Below are positions 10,606 through 21,800 of a stretch of 64,000 bases of DNA, piece after piece. The position numbers and the translations under genes are program-made. How positions within the stretch are numbered: the stretch's first letter is position 1; the number at the start of each line of letters is the position of its first letter. The stretch lies in the NCBI RefSeq assembly GCF_905171765.1, contig NC_053390.1, forward strand, positions 212,727,359 through 212,791,358, written 5' to 3'. This DNA comes from Bufo bufo. Taxonomy: Eukaryota; Chordata; Amphibia; Anura; Bufonidae. The notes below the pieces were generated by a model that saw nothing but the letters and a program-made list of their open reading frames with translations, was not told the DNA's origin and did no database searches.

Positions 10606-11004
10606 CATGTCTGTTGTGACTGCAAAAAAGACTTTTGTTCAGTGTGCTCAACACTTCAAGAAAACCTCAGGCGTTGTAGTACTTGTCATTTACTACAAGA
10701 AACAGCATTTCAGAGGCCCCAGTTAATGAAGCTGAAAGTTAAAGACCTACGTCAATACCTAACGCTAAGGAACATCCCTACCGAGAGCTGTCGGGAGAAG
10801 GAAGACTTGGTGGAGCTGGTGCTCTGCCACCATGGTTCTTGTCCTGAGGAGGAGATGGACGTTAGCACAGAAAGCACTACACGATCGCAGTCTTCTGCCT
10901 TCTCATTCTTCTCTGCTCTCTCAGCACCTTCATCTTCCACATCTTCATCTCAGGGAGAATTATCAGACAGAAGTGGAAGCATGGGAAGTGGCTCGGCATC
11001 CCAG
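10606..11004 (+). CDS. RNF34: RNF34 coding exon: FYVE-like finger and first SAP-like region
   Basis: RNF34 is a RING E3 ubiquitin ligase known in mammals for targeting caspases 8/10, p53 and PGC-1alpha. This exon starts after TTTTTCAG and encodes HVCCDCKKDFCSVCS and RRCSTC, the Cys pairs of the divergent FYVE-like zinc finger. A SAP-like helix pair (LMKLKVKDLRQYL ... EKEDLVELVL) and a Ser-rich linker follow. It ends at CCCAG before GTACCA. Its 399 nt are exactly 133 codons, phase 0 on both sides. The first FYVE cysteines belong to an upstream exon not seen in the window. The paralogue RFFL is the alternative; the RING exon decides for RNF34. Confidence 0.95.
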
Positions 11005-11333
11005 GTACCAGGAGCCTTGACACATGGGCAGTTGCAATGCTCATTTGGTTGTATATTTGCCGTTTATCCCCAGGAATGCTGATTATAATAATTTAAAGAG
11101 GGCAAATCGAAGCAATATAGATAGTGCAAGTCACCGTTGGGACATCTCTATATACATTAGGTAGTCGATCGGGCGTAGGTTTGGCCAAAGTTCACCTAAT
11201 ATGTATGGGCAACTTTAGACCAACCCTACTTTGAGTCGTGCAGCCAGATGTGCTTTATTAAAGGTGAAGTGTTATAGTTGGGATTGGGCCAAGCTGTGAG
11301 ATAAAATAGACTGCTCTGCTGCTAAATAAAGGG

Positions 11334-11722
11334 GTTGGCCAAGATTTTTATATTGATGGCCTATCCTCAGGATAGGTTATCAATATCTGATTGATGGACA
11401 TTCAACTCTCACCACCTCAGCTGATCAGCTGTTTGGAGGGGTTGAGGCGCCTCAGTGAGCGCTGTGGCCTACTCTTAGCTTACCAAGCACAGCACTGTAC
11501 ATTGTATTGGGGCCGTGCTTGGTATTGCAGCTCAGGCCCGTTTACTTGTATGATACTGATCTGCACATAGGCCGTGTGACTGATGAACACGACCTCACTG
11601 GCCTAGGAAGAGGCCGCAGCGCTCACCAGAGTGCCGGTGCCTTTTGAAATGGCTGATCGTGGGGGTGCTGGGACTCGGACCATCACTGATCAGATATTGT
11701 TGAACTATCCTGTGCAGCATTG
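11334..11722. repeat. Dispersed MITE-like repeat (GGATAGG...ATCAATATCTGAT family)
   Basis: The left part reads GCCTATCCTCAGGATAGG then ATCAATATCTGATTG. The right part returns the complement (CACTGATCAGATATTG, TATCCTG). A second copy is at 30355-30690 and a fragment at about 24600-24840. No coding capacity. It lies in the RNF34 intron 11005-13485. Confidence 0.6.
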
Positions 11723-12339
11723 TAATCAGCAGTTTTCAACACCTGAATGGAAAGCATATAATAGGTTCAGTCTTGCTGTGATTTATTTCATTCCATCACA
11801 ATTCTCTAATTTTCTTCATTAAACATTCAAAAGCACTAAGAAAGTGGTAGGTAATGGCCTTTTTTTTTTGGCGAAGATTGATGAGCAGCAGTAAATTACA
11901 CTTAGTGACAAAAAGTCGGATTGCTGCGAAACTCAGCATGCAGTTATGTAAATGATAACAGGTGCTGTCTGATTAGATATTGAGGAATATTTACCATGCT
12001 CTTTATGCCATTATTATGGCATGAAAAAAAATCGCAAATAATGCACCATAATTTGTGACTTTTTAAGCTTCTTACCACTTTTTTCGGAAGTGCCAAGAAA
12101 ATGGGAGGGGCTTAGCATGGAGGGCAGGGTTTTGCGCTGCCCACTGCATTTGCTATAACTTTGGCCAGAAAGTGGCAGAAGTTGTAACTAAAGTCTACCC
12201 CAGCTTTTAGCTGCCGTTGACTTGAGTATCTGGTGCACGGCAGGGCAGGGATGCGCCTGATTTGTTTAGAGGCATTTGCCTCTTAATAAATTAGGCGGAT
12301 CTCATGCAAGTGCAGGGAGATCAAGGCTGGCTTGTGGGT

Positions 12340-13200
12340 ACACCAGTCTTTATATCTCCACCAATTGATCTTGCCACAAGAGGGTATAAAAGTGCTTCCC
12401 CGGCTGCCCTATACAAGGTTCCAAGATCACTGAACAGAGAGCAGGACGGTCATGTTGACAAATTGTCCATCATCTAGGCTTTTCTGAGCTAGCTGTTAGG
12501 AGGTGTTGGGAGCAGTGGTTATGTGAGGGCACACACAACAGGCTCAAGACGGCCATACAGACCACCAGTAGAGAGGATCTACTGACAAGCACAATCGGCT
12601 CCCACAGGTTCACTTTCATTACACATCCCTGTTTCTGCACGGACCATTTCTAAGCACTTAGCAGAAGGAAATTTGGTGTCATGGCTCCCATTATGTGTTC
12701 TGCCATTAACGGCCAGCCACCATTACCTTTGTTTGCAGTGGTGTCATGAATGAGAAATCTGGACTGCTGTGGACTGGAACAGTATAGTCCTTAGCAACGA
12801 ATCTAGGTTCTGTTTGGGATCCCACGATGGTCGGGTTTCAATATGGAGGCCTTATGGTGAGTGCTTCAATCCTGCCTTTGCTGTGGAGCAACACATTGCC
12901 CCAACTGGTGTGATGATCTGGGGAGCCATCACATACCACAGTGTTCCTCAGATCACCACTAGGGGTGACCATCTAACATCACACAGCAAGGGTTTCCCCG
13001 TAATTTCTCCAACATATTGCAACACTTCCTTGGCCTGCCCAGTCGCCAGATTTATCATCAGTCGAGCATTTATAGAACGAAGGTGGATGCTAGCTAACCT
13101 GTACCAGATGTACAGGCCCAGCTGCAACTGTGCCACAGGATACTATACAGAACCTGTATGCCTCCATGCCCAACCGTATCTCATCATGTATCCAGGCTAG
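12340..13200 (+). pseudogene. Degenerate Tc1/mariner transposase
   Basis: Fragments of a Tc1 transposase are recognisable across frames. The clearest is 12769-13000, with DWNSIVLSNESRFCLGS (the first catalytic Asp position of Tc1, here Asn) and PTGVMIWGAITYHS. Upstream sequence to about 12340 gives RNA-level similarity to the N-terminal half but is broken by stops. Terminal repeats were not resolved. It is an old relic within an RNF34 intron. Confidence 0.7.
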
Positions 13201-13485
13201 AGGTGGCCCAACAGGGTCATAGAGGCTCCTTTCAATTGTACAGTTTTCCCCAATATCCTTTTGCTTTATTGTAATCGCTTACATATATCTTATATACAAC
13301 TCGAGCAAGAAATCCCACATTTTTCAGAATTGTCAGCAGTGCTATATAGAGCCTTTATAAAAGATTAACAGGTGAGTCTTCAGAATCAAAACCCATATGC
13401 TGGGTCCTTATGTTTGATGAGGCAGTCAGTGACTATACTTCCCTGTAACATATTTCTTTGATGCTTATGTTGTATTTGTTTCCAG

Positions 13486-13539
13486 GGAACAAGTGAAACC
13501 ATATCCATAACATCTGATACAGAAACTCCAGAACTGCAG
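13486..13539 (+). CDS. RNF34: RNF34 short linker exon
   Basis: A 54-nt exon between TTTGTTTCCAG and GTGAGT encodes 18 residues, GTSETISITSDTETPELQ. It keeps phase 0 on both sides and joins the preceding and following RNF34 exons in frame. It falls in the linker between the SAP-like regions, which is acidic and poorly conserved in family members, so its identity rests on splice sites, phase and position. Confidence 0.8.
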
Positions 13540-15289
13540 GTGAGTAATTCTGGCCATTACCAGAACAATACAAGGGAGAAGGAAATTGCAACTGGCTTTA
13601 GAACTACTTGTAAATGATTTATATTTATTCTCCATCTACCTAATGTCGTGGTTTCCACAGGTTAGACAAATCCTTCACAATTGATGTGCTTTACTATTAT
13701 TATTTTTCCTTGTCATAAACTTCTTTCTCGCCCATATTCATTGGGGGACACAGAGACCGTGGGTATAGCTATGTCCTCTAGGAGGCGTTGACACTAGTAA
13801 AAGCTGTTAGCTCCTCCCCTGGCAGCTATACCCCCTCCAGCCTGGAGAGAGAGCTTCAGTTTTTTCCAGTGTCAATAGGAGGCAAGACCTCCCTGAATAT
13901 CTCCTGAAGATTTTTTATTTTAGTTTATTTTTTTCCTTCTTTTTCAGATGGGGAAACAGTGGACTCCTCGCCTCCCTGTTCTCCCAGGGTCGAGCTGCGC
14001 CAGTGCCGATCACCCGCACTGCTGCCTCCCCCACAGAAGACAAGGTGGACCAGGGCAGCCTCGCTCCCCTGCATCCAAGCCCCCCTTTTCCAGCGTCCTG
14101 CCACTACGGTGCCAGTAGCTTAAGGGGTGACCCTGCTGGACCAGAGGAGGGGTGAAGATGGCGGCAGGAAAGTGAAGAGAGGTGAGTACATGGGACTAGG
14201 TGAGTATGTTAACCCTCCTGGCCCTCCCTCACTCTTGGTGGTATTAGTATTCAACAACCAGGTGCATACTTATGCCCTGAAGCTATTTCCAGGACCACCC
14301 TGTCTGCCTGAGGCCATCACCAGCTCCCCTCAAGCCATCAGCACCCCTCTTGTCATTCCCTTCACTCCTCTTGATGTCCGAGAAGGGACATCGGCACATG
14401 GGGGGTTAATACGCCATCCGGAGCGCACATGCAGAGAGGGGAGCGCAGGAGGCTCCCGCTCCCCTCCACCCTCCGGAGTCGTTGGATTTATAAGGGCCGG
14501 CGCCGTCCACTATTGCGGCACCTACCTCATTGCCACCCCCTTCGGAGGCGGACTCCGCTCCGAAGGGGGTTAACTTCATACGTTCGGCCGTCACCGCATC
14601 GGTGCTCCGGCCGCGATATTCTTTGCCCGGCCCGCACTGGCGCCCGCGTGGTGCAACCCCGTCCGTTGCCGGGTGGGCGCATTCGCCTGCTGCTCTGTTC
14701 ATGTGGCCGATGCAGGGCTACCAGGAGGAATCGGTGAAGGATTATATTTTTAGCGGCAGGAGAGCTCTTGCGCTCTCACTCAGGTCCCTCTGCGCCCCGG
14801 CCGACCAACAGCATCGGTCCGCCATGCGCTAACGCATAGACCCGACCTCCCCCGCTGCAGACCGGGAACATGCACCGGCGGACTCACAGTGAAGGGAGCG
14901 AAGGAGGCTCTCCCCTATCTGTGATCCACTGTTGTCAGTGCTCTTAGGGGGTTAATTACTTCCCTGACAGGAGTGGGGGGGTTGCGCTCTGGCGCGAATC
15001 CTTCCCGCCACCCCCCCAGAATCCGCTGGGCCCCGCCCTCTCCAGGACACCTTAACCCTTTCTGGCCAGCCACTGAGGGCCAGCACCAGATTATTCTGAG
15101 GATTCTATCTCAGTACAGGTGCCTCCAAGTTACATAGTTAACCCCTTCCTGCCTCTCTGCCGACTTGATGTTTATTAAATAAAAAAAAAAATATATATAT
15201 ATATATAAAAGAAGAAATATTCACATTCATACGGGCCCCCCTCAGCCTCATCACCTCAAGACCACCCTGTCTGTGTGGTAGCAGGCTGG

Positions 15290-15890
15290 GCCCGTGTCCT
15301 ATAGCGGACAAAGGAGGACATCTCATAGTTCCCAATCCCCCTCCTGGGTCGTTGGTTGCTATTCCTCCACCTGCGCAGATCCAAGGAGGAGAGCTGAAGT
15401 ATTCCCAATCCACCCTCTGGGTCGTGTGGTTGATAATTCTCCAGCGCACTCCAGTACAGGACCTCTGGATTCCCAATCCGTCCTCCGGGGCAGTGTTTGG
15501 TTGCTAAAATTCGCCACCAGCACGATCCGGTGCAGAACCTCAGAAAATTCCCATTTCATCCTCCGGGGTCGTCTGGTTGATAGTCCTCCACCTGCAAGAT
15601 CCAATGGTGGACCTCTGGATCTTCCCAATCACCCTCCCGGGTCGTTTTTGGTTGATAAGCACCGCCTGCGCACTCCAATGGTGGATCTCCGGACTTCCCA
15701 ATCTCCCTCTGGGGTCGTTTGGTTGATATGCACTGCCTGCGCACTACAATGGTGGATCTCCAGACTTCCCAATATCCCTCCGGGGTCGTCTGGTTGGTAA
15801 AGCACCGCCTGCACAATCCGGTGAGTGAACCTCTAGAAGTTCCCATTCCACCCCCGGGTAGTTTGGTTGACAACTCCCACCGGCGAGCCT
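15290..15890. repeat. Degenerate tandem repeat inside DIRS copy 4, about 60-70 bp unit
   Basis: About nine units share the order TTCCCAATC, CCTCCGGGGTCGT, TGGTTGATA, then CACCGCCTGCGCA-like and AATGGTGGA words. Units at about 15560-15830 are the most alike. The minus strand is open over long parts because of the periodicity; no protein family is evident. Confidence 0.8.
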
Positions 15891-16094
15891 GCGACTGCCA
15901 TGGACAAGATTCTGAGAGTTAAGACTGCACACAACGGGCCAGAGCAGGATATTTTCCTCCTCGGTCACCTCCACACCCCCACCCTTCCTCCCTAGGGTCA
16001 CGCTCAGTCGCACCCTCCTCTCCCTGGAGAGGTTCGGTCCGAAGGGGGGGGGATCAGTGGTTTGGTCTCTGCCGTGATTCCGGTGCGATCTTCC

Positions 16095-16530
16095 AAGATG
16101 GCGTCCGAGGTAGACAGCAGTACTTGTCGTATGCATTACCCCCTTCCTTAGGTGGAGTATTTGCACTACTACTGGATGCAGTACTCCCTTGGATATTACC
16201 TCCCTCCATTGGGGTCTAACCGCACTAGAACTCTTTCAGTGCCGGCAGTAGGCGTTCCCCCCTTTTGGTAGGTGGCGGAACTGCATGCCCACTGGGGTCA
16301 GTACTTACTGTATGCATTAGCCACTTCCATAGGTGGCGCTATGGCATTATGCATTAATGCTAGATGCATTACTGCATTGCCACCCTTCATGGTGGCGTAC
16401 TTGCACTACCACTGAGTGCAGTGCTTGCCGCAAGCATTACCCCCTTTCTTTGGTGGGATAATTGCAACATTGCCCCTTCCACAAGTGATCCACTACCATG
16501 GGGAATGAGTGCACATCTTGGATGTTGCAC
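16095..16530. repeat. Second degenerate tandem repeat in DIRS copy 4
   Basis: Units of about 80 bp repeat the words GCAGTACTT, GCATTACCCCCTT, and TAGGTGGNG followed by TTGCACTAC. At least five diverged units can be followed by eye. Confidence 0.7.
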
Positions 16531-17221
16531 TTTAACTACGCCACGGCTATAGATGCCTTAGCTTCTTCTACAAGTGAGGCGTAGCGAGTATCGATACATG
16601 CTGGTGCCCTGTACTCTTCTTCTAATGGTATTTCGGGGCCGCCAGTGGATACTGTGGCTGTTTCCACGTTGTGTCCTTTTCCTTCGGTGCTGGTTTGGGG
16701 CATGAATATGACAACCTCTCTCTTCAGGGGGTTGACCAGCGTCACTCATGTGTCCTAGCGTCCCCTGTATCCATGGTCCTCCACTGTTCCAATATGTTAT
16801 CCACCATTCCTGATAAGGGAAGTGGTTGTGCTGGCACTCTGGTTTGGCTTTGCAGCGTGTTCTCCGCTGGTGCGTTTTTTACGCTGGTACTAGCGTTCGC
16901 AGTCGCTGCAGTGGGGCATCCACTCAGGTAGGGGTTCCACCCGGATGCTGGCTTGGCGGTTGTTCCTGTTCGACGCCCTTCCCAGGTGGAGTGTTTAAGG
17001 TTAGCTCTCCTTCCCTGAGGCAGTATGGTACCATGGCTTCTATCGGATTCCTCTAAGTCTGCCCCTCAGTTTGTGCTGGCGGGGCACGCTGCGGCTCCTA
17101 CGGTACGGGGGTCCTGGAGTAGCCATTACATACTCTGGCTCCTCCTGCACGGCTCCTTCGTCAGGTGACCGATTTTTCTAACGCCGAATTCGGTGGCGTA
17201 CGCTGCATGGCCTCCTCCTTA

Positions 17222-17643
17222 GGCCTCTTTCACACTACCGTATGGCTATTTTAGTGTTCTGTTTCCGTTCCGTTTTTCCGTTCCATTTTTCCGTATGGCA
17301 TATACAGTATACAGTAATTACATAGAAAAAATTGGGCTGGGCATAACATTTTCAATAGATGGTTCCGCAAAAAACGGAACGGATATGGAAGACATACGGA
17401 TGCATTTCCGTTTGTGTTCCGTTTTTTTTTTTGCAAACCCATTGACTTGAATAGAGCCACGGAACGTGATTTGCGGGCAATAATAGGACATGTTCTAACT
17501 TTCAACGGAACGGAAATACTGAAACGGAATGCATACGGAGTACATTTTTTTTGCGGAACCATTGAAATGAATGGTTCCCGTATACGGAACGCAAAAAACG
17601 GCCCGCAAAACGGGAAAAAAAAAACGGTAGTGTGAAATAGGCC
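17222..17643. mobile_element. TWA-target MITE with long inverted repeats
   Basis: GGCCTCTTTCACACTACCGT at the left is matched by ACGGTAGTGTGAAATAGGCC at the right, flanked by TTA at 17219-17221 and 17644-17646. Inner parts also pair (AACGGAACG words). A diverged sister, with the same interior motifs, is at 61972-62425. Confidence 0.85.
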
Positions 17644-18419
17644 TTAGGCGGAGTGTGGCGCCGCCAATCTCATCCGGTCTCTACTTCTGTGTAGTGCCAG
17701 TCTCAGATGGGGAATGGGCTTCGCCCTGCCCCCTTTTCCTTCCGTTTTTCCCTTCTCTGGCTCAGGGTTCATGGTCACTCCGCAAACCTTGGTAGCTCCT
17801 ACGTTACTACTTCCCCTCATCTACGTTGATGCAGGGTATTGGTTCTGTGTTTTTTTCTTCCAGTTTCGTTCCGTACCGACTGTTGGGCTGTGACGTTTTC
17901 CATATTCTCCTTCTACAGGTGAATCCTACCCATTGGTCCTGGGTGTACTACCCGTATCTAAAACTACCTCTCAAGACTTGACTACTGACTGCCACGTCAG
18001 TCCGATGGTAGTCATGCCTTTTCACTGCACATTCCTTGGCTAGACTACGAGACTCACCACGCCAGGTGGAGCGGCGGTGCTGTCACGACTCGCCACCGTT
18101 GCTGGAGTTTCGTTTCTGGAACAGAAAACCCCTTCTATTCTTCCTCCTCGAGGCAGGATTTTATTTATTTTTTCTCTCTCATCTTGGTCTGGTCGAAATT
18201 TCCGTCAAGCAGCGTTGCTACACAGTCAATACACGGTCGCTGACGGAACTCCTCACCGCTGGTGATTCTCATATCGTCTCTACTTCTACCTATCCAATGT
18301 ATTGATTCCTTGGCTTGCGGTTGGACACGCCTCATTCAGGCGTTTTTTTCTTGGTAGTTTATCAGCCGGCTTCTCAGTCTCCCCACAAGCCTCTTCGGCT
18401 CGGGGGACATTGGTGGACC

Positions 18420-19010
18420 ACTTACTGTTTCCGGAATTCCCCCCTTGAGCCCTTGCGGGAGATGTCTCTCCCCTGGAATGTAGTTTTTTCTTGTGGCTAT
18501 CACATCCATCAGACGGGTGTCCGGGTTGGGGTGCTCTCTTGCAGAGAACCTTCCTGGTTCTTCACAGGGATCAGCGGTCCTCCGGCCCGTTCATTCCTTC
18601 TCCTGATGGTGGTCTCTGATTTCCATTTCAATGAAGAAATTGTTCTTCCATCACCGTGTCCCTCCCCTTCACTAGGGGACGGGAGTTGCACCATTTGGAC
18701 GTTGTCAGGGCTCTGGCGATTTATTAGCCAGCCTCCAGTTCCTTATGGCGTACGGACTTCTCTTTTTTGTCATCCCGGAGGATCCTCGCAAGGCATTGGC
18801 GGCCTCCAGGGTGGCAATTGCACGTCTGCAATTGCTGAAGCATACTGCACCCGGGGCCGGGTTCCGCCCTTTGGTGTCACGGCTCACTCCACCAGAGCGG
18901 TGGGCGCTCTTGGGCTCGGAGGATTCAAGGTTCAGCCGCGTAGTTGTGCAAGGCGGCTACTGACCTCCTTACGCACATTCACAGAAATTTGCCAGGTGCA
19001 TACTTATGCA
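18420..19010 (+). pseudogene. Tyrosine recombinase remnant of DIRS copy 4
   Basis: Segments in different frames align by eye with the DIRS recombinase. Near 18440-18530 there is PLEPLREMSLPWNVVF and then an ITSIRR-like stretch. Near 18880-18905 there is the AHSTRAVG block that carries the catalytic His and Arg. Frameshifts and stops separate them. The 320-codon frame 18315-19277 crosses these segments and is not itself a gene. Confidence 0.65.
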
Positions 19011-19124
19011 TCGGCGGGTGCTGCCTTGGGCCGCATGGTCTTGCAGGCGGCAGTTCTTAGTTGCCTGCAGGGGCGCTTGCTCCATATGTCTGTGGTTTTC
19101 CCTCCCTATGGACTGCTCTCGGAC

Positions 19125-19235
19125 GTCCCATGGTCTCTGTGTCCCCCAATGAATATGGGCGAGAAAACTAGATTTTTGTATAACTTACCAGTAAAATCTC
19201 TTTCTCGCTCTTCATTGGGGGACACAGCACCCACC
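19125..19235. repeat. DIRS copy 4 internal complementary region
   Basis: CTGTGTCCCCCAATGAATAT is the complement of the left end. GTATAACTTACCAGTAAAAT followed by CTTCATTGGGGGACACAG is the complement of the right end at 19470-19525. Confidence 0.85.
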
Positions 19236-19360
19236 CAGTATTGTTGTTCGGCCACAGTTGTGGCTGTTGCTGGTTAGAACCTGGTTTGGTTCTCGGCATT
19301 GTTGCTGTTCCACGTTTTTTCGTTGGTTTACTTGCTTCTCCTACTGCTTTTCACAAACTG

Positions 19361-19525
19361 AAGCTCTCTCCAGGCTGGAGGGGGTATAGCTGCCAGGGGA
19401 GGAGCTAACAGCTTTTACTAGTGTCAACGCCTCGTAGAGGACATAGCTAAACCCACGGTCTCTGTGTCCCCCAATGAAGAGCAAGAAAGAGATTTTACTG
19501 GTAAGTTATACAAAAATCTTGTTTT
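19361..19525. repeat. DIRS copy 4 right inverted terminal repeat
   Basis: Reverse complement of 13722-13860. It ends about 43 bp before RNF34 exon 19568 and contains CTGGTAAGT at about 19498-19506, a near-consensus 5' splice site. Confidence 0.85.
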
Positions 19526-19567
19526 CTTACTTTTTATTGTAATAAATTGTTTTGTTTATTCCCTAAG

Positions 19568-19769
19568 GCCAATGACCTATCAAAGAAACAAGCCAGAGCG
19601 TCATTATCAGACTTATCAACACAGGAGGAAATAGAAGGGTTATCTATTCGACAGTTGAAGGAGATTCTGGCCCGAAACTTTGTCAACTACTCAGGATGCT
19701 GTGAGAAATGGGAACTGGTGGAGAAAGTCAGCAGGCTGTACAGAGAGAGTGAAGAGAACAGAAAGTCTG
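19568..19769 (+). CDS. RNF34: RNF34 coding exon: second SAP-like region
   Basis: The exon follows TTTATTCCCTAAG and ends TCTG before GTACGT; 202 nt, entering in phase 0 and leaving in phase 1. It encodes ARASLSDLS, then [16 protein letters not shown] and [13 protein letters not shown], which match my memory of vertebrate RNF34 very closely. This region precedes the RING and is a SAP-like helical module. Its acceptor is unusually close to a DIRS insertion (see findings). The exon is otherwise intact. Confidence 0.95.
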
Positions 19770-19926
19770 GTACGTTGGGGACTTGGACCTTTCCTTTGCC
19801 ATTTCTATTACATTTTATACCTAGAAATGCTCAACTCTTCAGTATATTGTAATTTGTATGTAAACATTTTGTCTGTTCATACTATTCATAATGTCTTTAT
19901 GCAAGTTTCTTTCTCTTTTCTTTCAG

Positions 19927-19956
19927 TGGAAAGCCTAGAATCAAGACATGAATCAG
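19927..19956 (+). CDS. RNF34: RNF34 30-nt micro-exon (probable cassette)
   Basis: Thirty bases lie between TTTCTTTTCTTTCAG and GTTAGT. Joined after phase 1 they read VESLESRHES and leave phase 1 again, so inclusion or skipping both keep the frame. The strong polypyrimidine tract and exact phase fit support it. It lengthens the linker between the SAP-like region and the RING. I do not recall this segment in human RNF34, so it may be alternative or lineage-specific. Confidence 0.7.
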
Positions 19957-20496
19957 GTTAGTCAGTTCTGTCATCGTCCATTTCCAATTTTTCCATCTAA
20001 AATGAAGAATTCCAGAGTGTTTTGAAGGAAGCACCTGGCAGTGACCTGCATTCATAGTTCTCCTGTCTAGACCGGTGGTACCGGACACAGATTTTCAGTT
20101 GTTATTTGGAAGGATTCTTCAATCTGGTCATACATGTGAAGTAAATCCAGAGCCCACTCAGATTATGATGCAAGAAGAATAATTATTTTTATCACAGCAT
20201 ATGACAGGTAGACATGATATTACTTATACTCCATCCAGAGAGAGGAAACATTCATATAAATGCCAGACTAATAGACGATGTGTCAGTCCATCTCGTACCT
20301 TTCTCAAGTTGTCAGGTGGGGAAGTTTAGAGCGATTGGTAGCTGCAGTAAGGAAAGTATGGATGCACTCATCATCCTCTCTTTACTGCAGCAGCTGATCA
20401 CCCTCAACGTCTCACCAGACATTACCTAAGATGGACCAAATTGTCCTTAGTCTGCAATTACACCACTGGAAAGTGAAAAGGAACACCTGGAAAATT
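19957..20496. other. RNF34: Start of the last RNF34 intron, no feature seen
   Basis: Ordinary intronic sequence without recognisable repeat ends or exons. Confidence 0.5.
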
Positions 20497-20500
20497 TTAA

Positions 20501-20924
20501 GGAGTTGTCTCACGTCAGCAAATGTATTAATGTATTATCCATAACAATACAGTAATCCATATTGCTTCCTTTGCTGGCTGGATTAATTTTTCCATCGCAT
20601 AATACATTGATTATTTCCATGGTTATGACCACCCTGCAATCCAGCATCAGTGGTTGTGCTTGCACATTATGGCACAAAACGCTAGCCTATGTGCGCTACC
20701 ACAGTCCTGGCCAACAGAGAGGCTGACGCTTTTTCCTATAGTGTGCAAGCACGACCACCACTAAAGGATTGCAGGGTGGTCGTAAGCATGGAAACGGGGC
20801 AATGTGTAATGTGATGGAAAAATAAATCTAGCCAGCAAAGGAAGCAATATGGATAATAACAATACAGTAGGAAATGCCTTTCTCTATATGATAAATGTGA
20901 CTTACTCAAGTGAGGCAACTCCTT
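20501..20924. mobile_element. TTAA-type MITE with inverted ends
   Basis: GGAGTTGTCTCAC after TTAA at 20497-20500 pairs with GTGAGGCAACTCC-like sequence at 20910-20923. Inside, CAATACAGTAATCCATATTGC and GCAGGGTGGTCG words are inverted. The right flank is TTGA, a possible decayed TTAA. The target suggests a Kolobok/T2- or piggyBac-like MITE; the family is uncertain. Confidence 0.6.
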
Positions 20925-21301
20925 GAATGCGATTTGAGTTGAGATCGACAAATTATAAACCGGTAGTAGTGGTGCTTGGTTGATGATCTGACAACCAAGG
21001 TGGTGTACCCTTAATTTTGGTTTCTGCAGCAGGGTGTATGTTGAGGCAGGGTCTAGGTGGCATCTCCCCTTGCTACAATACAGGCTGCCATTCTGGCATG
21101 GTAATAGTCATACAGATGCTGGATATACTCCTGTGGTATGTCATTCCAAGCTAGTTGTTGTCTTCTCTCATCACCCCATCCAGGCCCAGACATTCTCAAT
21201 GGAGACAGAGATCTGGCAATTGAGCTGGCCAGGGGATGTGCTGGACCCTGAAGAGCATGTTGTGTAGTGTGGGCGTTATCTTGTTGGAACAGCAGATTTT
21301 C

Positions 21302-21530
21302 TCACCGAGTCAAAAAAGACAGTTGGACTGGTAGCAGAATGTCCCGGGCATACCAAAAGCTGGTCAATGTTCCCTCCACGAATACCGGATGGGAACGGCC
21401 ATGGTAGCTATTGGCGCCCCACACCATGACTCCTGGTGCTGATCCTGTGTGTTGCTGCACTTTGAATGATGACAGTAAGTGCTCTCCAGCCCTCCTATGA
21501 AATCTGATGTGCCCATCAATGGTAAACAAT
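21302..21530 (-). pseudogene. Tc1 transposase fragment, left arm
   Basis: On the minus strand the frame reads GHIRFHRRAGEHLLSS, then PGVMVWGANSYHGRSHPVFVEG and ILLPVQLSFL. These are middle-domain blocks of Tc1 transposases. Both ends are broken by stops and by the arm junction near 21530. Confidence 0.75.
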
Positions 21531-21531
21531 A

Positions 21532-21768
21532 GTGTTCAGTGATGACGGCAAGATCTGCCTTAGTACTAATGATGACCGCATCAGAATTCACAGGTGGGCT
21601 GGAGAGTGCCTACTGCCATCGTGCATAGCTCGGAGAAACACAAAACCAACACCAGGTGTCATGTTGTGGGGCGCCATTAGCTACAATGGCCATTCCTATC
21701 TGGTATTAGTGACTTTGTGGAACCAGTCCTACTGCCTTTTTTTGGACTCAGGAGACATGATGTTATAA
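21532..21768 (+). pseudogene. Tc1 transposase fragment, right arm
   Basis: On the plus strand the frame reads MFSDDGKICLSTNDDR, RIHRWAGECLLPSC, PGVMLWGAISYNGHS. It is the same protein region as the left arm, in the opposite orientation and only one base from it at the junction. The first catalytic Asp region (FSDD) is kept. It is disrupted downstream by the hAT MITE at 21801. Confidence 0.75.
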
Positions 21769-21800
21769 AAAGATAATGCCCACCCATACACTGCCTGGGC

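Larger units (their letters stand above)
13722..19525 (+). mobile_element. DIRS-type retrotransposon, gene-poor copy in an RNF34 intron (copy 4)
   Basis: The left end (about 13722-13880) and right end (about 19361-19525) are long inverted repeats, for example TTCATTGGGGGACACAG and CTGTGTCCCCCAATGAAG, and CAGCTATACCCCCTCCAGCC with its complement. An ICR at about 19125-19235 joins both ends back to back. The interior lacks a recognisable gag or RT. It holds two tandem-repeat arrays and a recombinase remnant. It is probably a non-autonomous relative of the other DIRS copies, with a MITE inserted at 17222-17643. Confidence 0.85.

Noticed and set aside
10606..11004. RFFL instead of RNF34
   Set aside because: The RING exon has MDAVIDC and ends FKS, which I recall as RNF34; RFFL has MDSPIDC and FRS. 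A tree would settle it.
15138..16166. Overlapping minus-strand ORFs with a GDWE/DPGG pattern
   Set aside because: They coincide with the degenerate tandem repeat in DIRS copy 4 and have no conserved domain.
18315..19277. 320-codon ORF as a gene
   Set aside because: It crosses frames of the DIRS recombinase remnant and the ICR; the recognisable motif AHSTRAVG belongs to the recombinase.
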